A stretch of DNA of 6,137 nucleotides, from the NCBI GenBank assembly GCA_031362265.1, contig JANLSE010000555.1, forward strand, positions 1 through 6,137, in the 5' to 3' direction. The stretch's first letter is position 1; every line of letters begins with the position of its first letter. The stretch is from JANLSE01 sp031362265 (GTDB lineage: Bacteria > Chloroflexota > Chloroflexia > Chloroflexales > Roseiflexaceae). Shown one piece after another: positions 1 to 5,102 of this stretch. The translations under genes were made by a program, and so were the position numbers. The notes under the pieces were generated by a model that had not been told where the DNA came from, ran no database searches, and saw nothing but the letters and a program-made list of their open reading frames with translations.

Positions 1-449
1 CTCACCTGAGCGAACACACTATTCACAATCGCCTCCGTATCGCGCTGGGTACGTGGGTGGCTCGCGAAGGCGTGATCGGTACGCCCAAGGACGGTACAAT
101 CAAACTGAGGTAATGCCACTACAGTTGTAAGTAACTCATCGGGATGGTATTCCGCCCAGTGCAGCAGGCGATCCAGATCGCAGAACAGCAATTGATCGCC
201 AGCAAGTTCCAGGCCAGCTTGCACCGCACCACGCCGTGCACGCCCAAGCAGCACATGGCCAACTGCTGGCGTCTGCCGCACCAGAATCTCCGCGCCAGCA
301 ATGCATGCCAGGCTGGCCGCATCGGTCGTATCGGTCGCAAGCACCGCAATATTCGAGAACACTTCGCGCAAGATTGGTAGCACCCGCACGAATTGGGCGG
401 TCAATCGCCCTTCGGGATCATGATGTGTGGCGGCGAGAATGCATGACAT
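1..449 (-). CDS. Putative GT-A-fold (nucleotide-sugar transferase-like) protein, C-terminus outside window
   Basis: An open frame of 149 codons runs without a stop from an ATG at 449 leftward off the window edge. The start is supported by a perfect AAGGAGG at 460-454, four bases upstream. The protein begins MSCILAATHHDPEGR and has alternating beta/alpha character. A strongly hydrophobic strand leads into LLFCDLDRLLHW (residues 87-98). The D91-L-D93 pair at the end of that strand resembles the DxD metal/nucleotide-sugar motif of GT-A glycosyltransferases. A later segment, VLGRTDHAF (120-128), is followed by a polar HPRTQRDTEA stretch. The fold call is my inference from this strand-DxD arrangement; I do not recognise a characterised family, and the substrate cannot be named. 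There is no signal peptide or membrane segment in the visible part. It lies 266 bp downstream of mutY on the same strand, with repeats filling the gap, so co-transcription is possible. The coding call is firm; the function is weak. Confidence 0.72.
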   Translation of the reverse strand, partial: MSCILAATHHDPEGRLTAQFVRVLPILREVFSNIAVLATDTTDAASLACIAGAEILVRQTPAVGHVLLGRARRGAVQAGLELAGDQLLFCDLDRLLHWAEYHPDELLTTVVALPQFDCTVLGRTDHAFASHPRTQRDTEAIVNSVFAQV

Positions 450-453
450 AGAG

Positions 454-460
454 CCTCCTT
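454..460 (-). promoter_or_regulatory. Consensus Shine-Dalgarno of the leftmost gene
   Basis: AAGGAGG read on the minus strand lies four bases before the ATG at 449. It fixes the start of the leftmost gene over an overlapping out-of-frame ATG at 444. It sits only a few bases from the last octamer of the repeat array that begins at 463, so the array occupies the 5' leader region of this gene. Confidence 0.75.
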
Positions 461-462
461 AT

Positions 463-558
463 GAACGTTGGAATGGTGAAGCAATGAAGCAATGAAGCAT
501 TGGAGCGATCGAGCGTTGGAACGTTGGAATGGTGAAGCAATGAAGCAATGAAGCCGGG
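463..558. repeat. Octamer tandem array containing an exact 36-bp direct duplication
   Basis: Twelve consecutive 8-bp units run in register from 463: gaacgttg, gaatggtg, aagcaatg (twice), aagcattg, gagcgatc, gagcgttg, then gaacgttg, gaatggtg, aagcaatg (twice) and aagccggg. The block at 463-498 is repeated exactly at 519-554. The offset of 56 bp is seven units, so the duplication kept the octamer phase. The units are related variants (on the other strand roughly CAAYGYTY and CATTGCTT). This is non-coding: frames crossing it have low-complexity translations. It resembles in style the short tandemly repeated sequences (STRR) known from cyanobacteria, but with 8-bp rather than 7-bp units. Confidence 0.9.
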
Positions 559-571
559 TAACCTCTGGGTG

Positions 572-625
572 GAGCATTGGAGCGTTGGAGCGTTGGAACG
601 GAAAGCGCAGAACGTTGGAGCAGTG
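572..625. repeat. Degenerate continuation of the GAGCGTTG octamer family
   Basis: Units gagcattg (572-579), gagcgttg (580-587) and gagcgttg (588-595) are in tandem. They are followed by a diverged stretch and then gaacgttg (610-617) and gagcagtg (618-625). They are the same sequence family as the array at 463-558 but are out of octamer phase with it, separated by a non-repeat stretch at 559-571. This looks like an older, decayed part of the same array. Confidence 0.75.
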
Positions 626-628
626 GAC

Positions 629-713
629 GGTTCTGCAGTTCTGCAGTTCTGCGGTTCTGCGGTTCTTGGTTCTTGGTTCTTGGTTCCGCGGTTCCGCAGT
701 TCCGCAGTTCCTC
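629..713. repeat. GGTTCYGC octamer/heptamer array abutting the mutY stop codon
   Basis: Eleven tandem units, all carrying GTTC near the 5' end, lie on the plus strand. Four octamers come first (ggttctgc, agttctgc, agttctgc, ggttctgc), then three identical heptamers ggttctt (661-681), then four octamers (ggttccgc, ggttccgc, agttccgc, agttcctc). The sequence differs from the neighbouring array although the period is nearly the same. The array ends at 713, only two bases from the mutY stop codon at 716-718. The mix of 7 and 8 bp units suggests replication slippage with one-base unit shortening followed by amplification of the short form. Confidence 0.9.
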
Positions 714-715
714 GC

Positions 716-1669
716 CTACTCCGGCAATTGCACGCTTTCGCCATTGAAGCTTGCCAGGCCATCGCGGACCAACCCAGCAACAAGGTTCTGAAGCCAGGGC
801 ATATCCTCATTGGTGTAATTCTCTTTGACAGTTGGCCCAAGCTCGGCCAGCGACAGGCCTGTAGCAGCGCTACGCAATGCCTCGATGGCCCGCCCACGGT
901 AGAAGCGATTTGAACCAACAAATGGGGTTTCGCGTTTTTCGGCAATTCGGCGCTGTGGCTGCGGCGCTAGCTGGCCAGTAAGGAAACCAGACAGTGCCTC
1001 GCTATCCTGTGCGCTACGGGCAGCGTAATCGGTGCAGGAATCGCGTAGCGGGCAGCGCCAGCAGGCCGGAGATGCAGCAGTACAGATTAGTGCGCCAAGT
1101 TCCATGATTGCCTGATTCCAGGCCCAGCCCTGGCCTGCAGGGACACAGCTTGCAGCGGTGTGTTGAAGTTCCTGCTCGGATGGTGTATCTGTTGGTGAAA
1201 AGAGCAAACGCCGGATAGCCCGCCGAATATTGGTATCCAGGAATGCCACATCCTGTTCATATGCAAAACAGGCGATCGCGCCAGCGGTATATGGCCCAAT
1301 GCCTGGAAGTGTGAGTAGCGTGGCAATTTCATGTGGGAACTGGCCTGCGTACTGTTCTAGCACCGCCCGCGCTGCGCGCTGCATGTTGACTGCACGCCGA
1401 TTGTAGCCCAGCCCAGCCCACATACGGATCACCTCCGCTGTTGAGGCCTGCGCCAGATCGGTGAGGGTTGGGAAGGTAGCCAGAAACGCCAGGTATTTGG
1501 GGATCACCCGATCGACCTGGGTTTGCTGCAACATGATTTCCGCAACCAGAATATGGTATGGGTCGCGTGTCCGGCGCCATGGCAGATCACGGGCGTTTTG
1601 GGCAAACCACAGCAGAAGAGTGAGCTGAATCGTCGCGATCTGGCTATTCAAAGCAGAAAATTGCTGCAT
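716..1669 (-). CDS. mutY: A/G-specific adenine DNA glycosylase MutY, short form
   Basis: This cytoplasmic base-excision repair enzyme removes adenine mispaired with 8-oxoguanine or guanine. The 317-residue protein shows AEIMLQQTQV with the MutY catalytic Glu at 44. A helix-hairpin-helix LPGIGPYTAGA lies at 121-131, with Tyr127 where endonuclease III has its catalytic Lys, which argues for a monofunctional glycosylase. The conserved Asp145 is in FLDTNIRR. The [4Fe-4S] cluster motif is C196-x6-C203-x2-C206-x5-C212. The last 105 residues do not show the NUDIX-like 8-oxoG-recognition domain of E. coli MutY. They carry GSNRFYRGRAIEALR (252-266) and a probable winged-helix tail, as I recall for actinobacterial MutY. 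The start ATG has no clear Shine-Dalgarno, and an in-frame TAG lies four codons upstream, so the start cannot move far 5'; TTG at codon 7 is an alternative. It follows a hairpin at 1691-1726 and probably has its own promoter. Confidence 0.95.
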   Translation of the reverse strand: MQQFSALNSQIATIQLTLLLWFAQNARDLPWRRTRDPYHILVAEIMLQQTQVDRVIPKYLAFLATFPTLTDLAQASTAEVIRMWAGLGYNRRAVNMQRAARAVLEQYAGQFPHEIATLLTLPGIGPYTAGAIACFAYEQDVAFLDTNIRRAIRRLLFSPTDTPSEQELQHTAASCVPAGQGWAWNQAIMELGALICTAASPACWRCPLRDSCTDYAARSAQDSEALSGFLTGQLAPQPQRRIAEKRETPFVGSNRFYRGRAIEALRSAATGLSLAELGPTVKENYTNEDMPWLQNLVAGLVRDGLASFNGESVQLPE

Positions 1670-1690
1670 CTGTTTATGCTATATACAAAC

Positions 1691-1726
1691 GCCGTAACCA
1701 GACACGTCATTGTGTCCAGTTACGGC
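1691..1726 (-). terminator. Strong hairpin downstream of the GTPase gene, terminator-like
   Basis: On the minus strand, GCCGTAACTGGACAC (1726-1712) pairs with GTGTCTGGTTACGGC (1705-1691) across a 6-base loop. This makes a 15-bp stem with two G-U wobbles in that strand's RNA. On the plus strand the same two positions become A-C mismatches, so the structure is better in the minus-strand transcript. It begins 33 bases past the stop codon of the small GTPase gene. The following bases (GTTTGTATAT) are T-rich but not a clean U-run, so intrinsic termination may be incomplete and some read-through into mutY is possible. Confidence 0.6.
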
Positions 1727-1759
1727 GACGGAAGATATATTGGCTATTGACGGAGAGTT

Positions 1760-2341
1760 CTAGTCTTCGCTACGTTGCAGAATGACCTCAAGTAATTCGA
1801 GCAAAATAGACTTGACACTCTCGCGGTCATTGGCACGGCAGGGCAGCACCTTGATGTGCGGTGGAAGACGTAGCGCGAGGCGCAGTTCGTCGGGCGCCCA
1901 GGCATTTGGTTTATCCTGTTTATTGGCAGCCACGACATACGGCGTATCCCGATATGAGATGAAGAAATCGATGATGCGATTTGTCTCACGGAATGTCTCA
2001 GGCCGAGTGCTATCGACAAGGATAATCAGGCCGAGCATACCCTCAGACAAGATCTCCCACATAAAATCGAAGCGTTTCTGGCCCGGTGTGCCAAACAAAT
2101 GCAGCACCAAATCCTCAGAGATCGCAATACGTCCGAAATCCATCGCGACGGTTGTCTCTTTTTTAATGAGTTTGGTATCATCAGTTGCCCGGCGCTCAGT
2201 CGAGACCACTTCAATCTCGCTGATACTTTTAATGAACTCAGTTTTACCTGCGTTCACCGCGCCACTGATTACCATCTTAACCGTCTGCACCCCGCCTCTG
2301 CGCTGCGGGCCCGCACTCTGCGGTTCGAATGTCATAGTCAT
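1760..2341 (-). CDS. Ras-like small GTPase of the CvnD/MglA type
   Basis: A single-domain GTP-binding protein of 193 residues, probably a GTP/GDP switch in a signalling or cell-polarity module. The P-loop is GAVNAGKT (27-34). A switch I region with TT at 63-64 leads into AMDFGRI. The G3 region is FGTPGQ (83-88), where the usual Asp of DxxG is Gly, as in the conservon CvnD proteins of Streptomyces. G4 is NKQD (140-143), the guanine-specificity motif, and G5 is CRANDRESV (168-176). There is no membrane segment or lipidation signal. The gene lies 50 bp after the DUF4388 gene on the same strand and is very likely co-transcribed with it; the hairpin at 1726-1691 follows. GAGG at 2348-2345 is only two bases from the first ATG (2341) but well spaced (8 nt) for the third codon ATG at 2335, which may be the true start. 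The biological output is unknown. Confidence 0.9.
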   Translation of the reverse strand: MTMTFEPQSAGPQRRGGVQTVKMVISGAVNAGKTEFIKSISEIEVVSTERRATDDTKLIKKETTVAMDFGRIAISEDLVLHLFGTPGQKRFDFMWEILSEGMLGLIILVDSTRPETFRETNRIIDFFISYRDTPYVVAANKQDKPNAWAPDELRLALRLPPHIKVLPCRANDRESVKSILLELLEVILQRSED

Positions 2342-2391
2342 CGCCTCAGACTAGTGGTGGACTGCGCCACACTCCGATCAGACCGTGTCGG

Positions 2392-3213
2392 CTACATACC
2401 ACGAATGCGGTTGATAATCCGGGAGACCAAATTCTTCTTCACGCGCGGCGCATCTGGAATTGGCCGCCCCAACGCATCGACGGGTACCGGTTGTTGTTTC
2501 TTAAGAACATCCACAAGGCCCGCTGTCAGAAACCCATACACAATCCGGCTCACATCAAAATCACTCAAGTTCGTCTTGCGTGAAATCTCTGCCAATGAGT
2601 CCTTGCCATTGATACGTGCAAACACACGCCATTCTTCAGGGGCAAGGTTGATCCCCTTCGCTTTATCGCCTGGCTGATCAACAAATTTGACGATCATATC
2701 GTTACTGGGGATGCGATCGCGGATACGCCCCCATTCATCGATACGCCGTACACCCTCCATGATCAGGTGCTCAACTGGCAACGGGGCTGGCATCACCAGC
2801 GACTCTGGATCAGGGCGCTGATTCTGTTCAAAGCGAAAATCGCCCTCCGGCCAACCAAAGAGTGTGTAGACCGATTCCTCAATATGTTGTTGTAGCACAC
2901 GCTGCAACTCATCGGCCGAGAGATAGTTCAGTTCAAGCAGAACGTGCGACACATTTGCACCACTATCGTTCCGCTGAACTTGGATCGCTTCCTGTGCCTG
3001 CTGCGGAGTAAGTTTGCCTTTGCTAACAAGCAAATCTGCTGAAGGAAGCACTAAGTTATTACGGGTAGCGGTAACCAGCTTCCCTTTGTCGAAAAACAGG
3101 GATGCCACATCACCGCCGCGTGCCAAATGCAAGCAGCCCGTCTTATAACCACGATCCACGAGATACAAGAAATCGGAAAGGCCGAAATCGCGAATATTAC
3201 CAAGGAGCGCCAT
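2392..3213 (-). CDS. DUF4388 domain protein (PatA N-terminal-like), partner of the small GTPase
   Basis: A soluble protein of 273 residues. It opens with MALLGNIRDFGLSDFLYLVD, followed by KTGCLHL (24-30) and LFFDKGKLVTA (39-49), the usual signature of DUF4388, a domain found in bacterial signalling proteins. Residues about 65-117 (KGKLTPQQAQEAI... LNYLSADELQRVLQQH) resemble the paired-helix N-terminal module of PilB/MshE-type secretion ATPases. The characteristic GWPEGDFRFE lies at 120-129. A winged-helix-like segment spans about 190-237, and the tail is basic (KKNLVSRIINRIRGM). I chose the ATG at 3213 because GGAGGG (3224-3219) lies five bases upstream. A GTG at 3228 in the same frame would place that Shine-Dalgarno inside the gene. 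It is the first gene of a two-gene unit with the GTPase, so it is probably a regulator or localisation partner of that switch (inference). Confidence 0.88.
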   Translation of the reverse strand: MALLGNIRDFGLSDFLYLVDRGYKTGCLHLARGGDVASLFFDKGKLVTATRNNLVLPSADLLVSKGKLTPQQAQEAIQVQRNDSGANVSHVLLELNYLSADELQRVLQQHIEESVYTLFGWPEGDFRFEQNQRPDPESLVMPAPLPVEHLIMEGVRRIDEWGRIRDRIPSNDMIVKFVDQPGDKAKGINLAPEEWRVFARINGKDSLAEISRKTNLSDFDVSRIVYGFLTAGLVDVLKKQQPVPVDALGRPIPDAPRVKKNLVSRIINRIRGM

Positions 3214-3301
3214 CGCCACCCTCCACACCAGGCGAGCTTCTCAGCATCAGGGGAGTGCTGACTCACAAAACGGTTGACACTTCGGGAACAGGATGAGCGA
3301 A

Positions 3302-3310
3302 ATTCTACCA
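3302..3310 (-). promoter_or_regulatory. Candidate extended -10 promoter for the DUF4388-GTPase unit
   Basis: The minus strand reads TGGTAGAAT (3310-3302), an extended -10 (TGn plus TAGAAT, one mismatch to TATAAT). It would start transcription near 3295, giving a leader of about 80 bases before the ATG at 3213. No good -35 box is seen at normal spacing. It is chosen only on motif and orientation. Confidence 0.3.
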
Positions 3311-3469
3311 CCAGAGTGCCGTGGGTAGAGATCAAGAGTAGTGCGAATGTACAATCCCACACTACTATAATACCACGGACGCTCGCAGGCTACAATAGGG
3401 CGGCGGTACCGATTCCGGATGGGACTAGCGACAGTATGCTAAAACAGCAGCCAGACTGCCTGTTCGCGG

Positions 3470-3475
3470 TATAAT
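3470..3475 (+). promoter_or_regulatory. -10 box of the aldehyde dehydrogenase gene
   Basis: A perfect TATAAT lies 37 bases upstream of the aldehyde dehydrogenase ATG, giving a predicted leader of roughly 30 bases. The -35 region at 16-18 bp spacing is poor. The surrounding GCGGTATAAT is identical over 10 bases to the -10 region of the SirB1-family gene (6006-5997, minus). Confidence 0.5.
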
Positions 3476-3512
3476 GGCGGCATGCGACAAGATATTTATA
3501 AAGGAACGGTCA

Positions 3513-4991
3513 ATGAAGACATACCATAATCTGATTGGTGGCGATTGGGTCATGTCGAAGTCGTCACGACGCTTCCAGAACATTAACCCAGCCAATCGTG
3601 ATGATCTGATTGGTGAAGTAGCACTCTCAACACGCGAGGAAGCACTTGCGGCAGTTGAAGTTGCACAGCAGGCCTTTCAGAGCTGGCGGAAAGTGCCTGC
3701 ACCAAAGCGCGGCGCGATTGTGATGCGTGCCGCCCAGATTATGGGTGAGCGGCGCGAGGTGATTGCGCGAGCACTTACCCGTGAAGAGGGTAAGATCATT
3801 GTTGAGGCGCGAGGTGAGCTACAGCGCTCTATCAACATTGCGGAATTCTGTGGTGCCCATGGCCGCCGCTTGAATGGTGAGGTTATTCCGCTTGAATTGG
3901 CGGATAATCTTGGTTATACCATGAAGCAGCCGCTTGGTGTAGTTTCATTGATCACCCCATGGAATTTTCCAGTTGCCATTCCGGTTTGGAAGATCGCCCC
4001 AGCACTGGTCGCTGGCAATACAATTGTCTTTAAGCCAGCCACGCTCACCCCAGAAAGCACCCAATTGATTGTGGAATGCTTTGTGGATGCTGGGCTACCC
4101 GCTGGTGTACTGAATATGGTATATGGTGGTGGCGCAGAAGTTGGCACCGCAATACTGGATCACCCAGCGGTGCGGGCAGTATCCTTCACTGGCTCAACTG
4201 AAATTGGGCTTGGGGTGTATCAGCAGGCAGCCAAGCGTGGCATTCGTGCACAATGCGAGATGGGCGGCAAGAATCCAGTGATTGTTCTGGAAGATGCCGA
4301 TCTGGATCTGGCCGTTGCGGGTGTCGCCTCAGGTGCCTTTGGATCGACCGGCCAGCGCTGCACTGCAACCAGCCGAGTCATCCTGGTTCATCCGGTGGCA
4401 GATGCGTTCTTGGAGAAGCTCATGGCGGGTGTTTCCAAGATGCGGCTTGGCAATGGGCTTGAAGAAGGCATCGATATGGGGCCGAGTGTGGATGAGAGCC
4501 AGATGCAGAAGGTTCTTGAGTATATTGATGTTGCCAAGAGTGAAGGTGCCGAGTTACTGGCTGGCGGTGCGCGTGCAACTGATGGTGAACTGGCGAAGGG
4601 CTTCTTTGTGCAGCCGACAATCTTTGATCGGGTGCGACCAGAGATGCGCATCCATTGTGAAGAGGTTTTTGGGCCAGTGCTCTCGGTTGTGCGAGTTGAG
4701 AATTTCGAGGAAGCAATGGCAGTTGCCAACAGTTCGGAGTTTGGCCTCACCTCCAGTATCTACACCCGCGATATGGGGCGCATGTTCCGCTATATCGATG
4801 AGATCGAGACGGGTATGACCCATGTGAACTCGCCAACCCTCGGCGGTGAAGCGCAGATGCCATTTGGCGGCGTGAAGAATACTGGCGTTGGCCCACGTGA
4901 GCAAGGCGCTGAGGCTTTCGATTTCTACACCGAAACCAAGGTCGTGTATATCGATTACACCGGAGCCAAGCGCGAGGGGAAACTGTACTGA
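3513..4991 (+). CDS. NAD(P)-dependent aldehyde dehydrogenase, alpha-ketoglutaric semialdehyde dehydrogenase-like
   Basis: A cytoplasmic ALDH-superfamily enzyme of 492 residues (normal length) that oxidises an aldehyde to its acid. Visible motifs are TPWNFP (148-153, Asn151 for the oxyanion hole), FKPAT (173-177), FTGSTE (225-230), EMGGKNP with general base Glu249, STGQRCTA with nucleophile Cys283, and EEVFGP (383-388). The C-terminal EAQMPFGG (446-453) is followed by REQGAEAFDFYTETK. The overall pattern resembles Bacillus YcbD-type 2,5-dioxovalerate dehydrogenases, acting late in sugar-acid or hydroxyproline breakdown, but the substrate cannot be fixed from sequence. Thr177 replaces the Glu that binds the adenosine ribose in NAD-preferring members, so NADP or dual use is plausible. 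The ATG at 3513 is chosen because AAGGAA (3501-3506) lies six bases before it and the family N-terminus starts there. A frame extension to 3474 would begin inside the -10 box. No catabolic neighbours are present, and the stop codon overlaps a repeat array. Confidence 0.93.
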   Translation: MKTYHNLIGGDWVMSKSSRRFQNINPANRDDLIGEVALSTREEALAAVEVAQQAFQSWRKVPAPKRGAIVMRAAQIMGERREVIARALTREEGKIIVEARGELQRSINIAEFCGAHGRRLNGEVIPLELADNLGYTMKQPLGVVSLITPWNFPVAIPVWKIAPALVAGNTIVFKPATLTPESTQLIVECFVDAGLPAGVLNMVYGGGAEVGTAILDHPAVRAVSFTGSTEIGLGVYQQAAKRGIRAQCEMGGKNPVIVLEDADLDLAVAGVASGAFGSTGQRCTATSRVILVHPVADAFLEKLMAGVSKMRLGNGLEEGIDMGPSVDESQMQKVLEYIDVAKSEGAELLAGGARATDGELAKGFFVQPTIFDRVRPEMRIHCEEVFGPVLSVVRVENFEEAMAVANSSEFGLTSSIYTRDMGRMFRYIDEIETGMTHVNSPTLGGEAQMPFGGVKNTGVGPREQGAEAFDFYTETKVVYIDYTGAKREGKLY

Positions 4992-5041
4992 GCGCAAGAG
5001 CGCAAGAGCGCAAGAGCGCAAGAGCGCAAGAGCGCAAGAGC
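4990..5041. repeat. Perfect GAGCGCAA octamer array overlapping the aldehyde dehydrogenase stop codon
   Basis: Six perfect tandem copies of the 8-bp unit gagcgcaa run from 4990 to 5037, followed by a partial copy (gagc) to 5041. The first unit supplies the last two bases of the aldehyde dehydrogenase TGA (4989-4991), so the array starts exactly at the end of the coding region. The lack of divergence between copies suggests recent expansion or ongoing slippage. Confidence 0.95.
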
Positions 5042-5053
5042 ATGTGAGCATCA

Positions 5054-5077
5054 CCCTGTCTCCGTGTCTCCCTGTCT
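5054..5077. repeat. Short CCCTGTCT octamer array
   Basis: Three tandem octamers, ccctgtct, ccgtgtct and ccctgtct, lie 12 bp beyond the gagcgcaa array in the convergent spacer. On the minus strand this reads as agacaggg-type units. The sequence differs from the other arrays but the period is the same. No canonical hairpin-plus-U-run terminator is seen for either converging gene in 4992-5102. Confidence 0.75.
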
Positions 5078-5102
5078 CATATTCTGCGCTGCATTTCGTG
5101 TA

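Larger units (their letters stand above)
3214..3512. other. Divergent intergenic region between the DUF4388 and aldehyde dehydrogenase genes
   Basis: About 300 bp hold no convincing gene; short frames here lack ribosome sites and recognisable sequence. The region should contain the promoters for both flanking genes. A TATAAT on the plus strand at 3366-3371 has no acceptable -35 partner and lies far from the aldehyde dehydrogenase start. Better candidates are listed separately at 3302-3310 (minus) and 3470-3475 (plus). There are no tandem octamers here, unlike the other two large spacers. Confidence 0.6.

Noticed and set aside
607..636. Hairpin GCAGAAC/GTTCTGC near the mutY 3' end
   Set aside because: Seven-base arms with a 16-base loop inside repeats, no U-run; such matches arise readily from the repeat sequence itself.
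463..713. CRISPR array or other phage-defence repeat locus
   Set aside because: The units are 7-8 bp, contiguous, without unique spacers of regular length, and no cas genes are nearby.
548..913. A 121-codon plus-strand frame starting in the repeats
   Set aside because: It is opposite to mutY and built from repeat sequence; no family resemblance and no promoter.
418..945. A 175-codon minus-strand frame crossing the repeats and the 3' end of mutY
   Set aside because: It overlaps mutY in another frame, and its middle is a translation of the octamers (repeats of Pro, Asn, Arg, Thr). It has no ribosome site, so it is a shadow of repeats and mutY.
1782..2354. A 190-codon plus-strand frame antisense to the GTPase gene
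   Set aside because: It is a serine-rich antisense shadow. The opposite frame carries all five G motifs and is clearly the real gene.
3366..3371. TATAAT on the plus strand as the aldehyde dehydrogenase promoter
   Set aside because: No -35-like box at normal spacing, and it would give a leader of about 135 bases. The TATAAT at 3470-3475 is better placed.
3274..3474. A 66-codon plus-strand frame in the divergent spacer
   Set aside because: No Shine-Dalgarno, polar unbiased composition, no recognisable motif, and it ends inside the -10 box of the aldehyde dehydrogenase gene.
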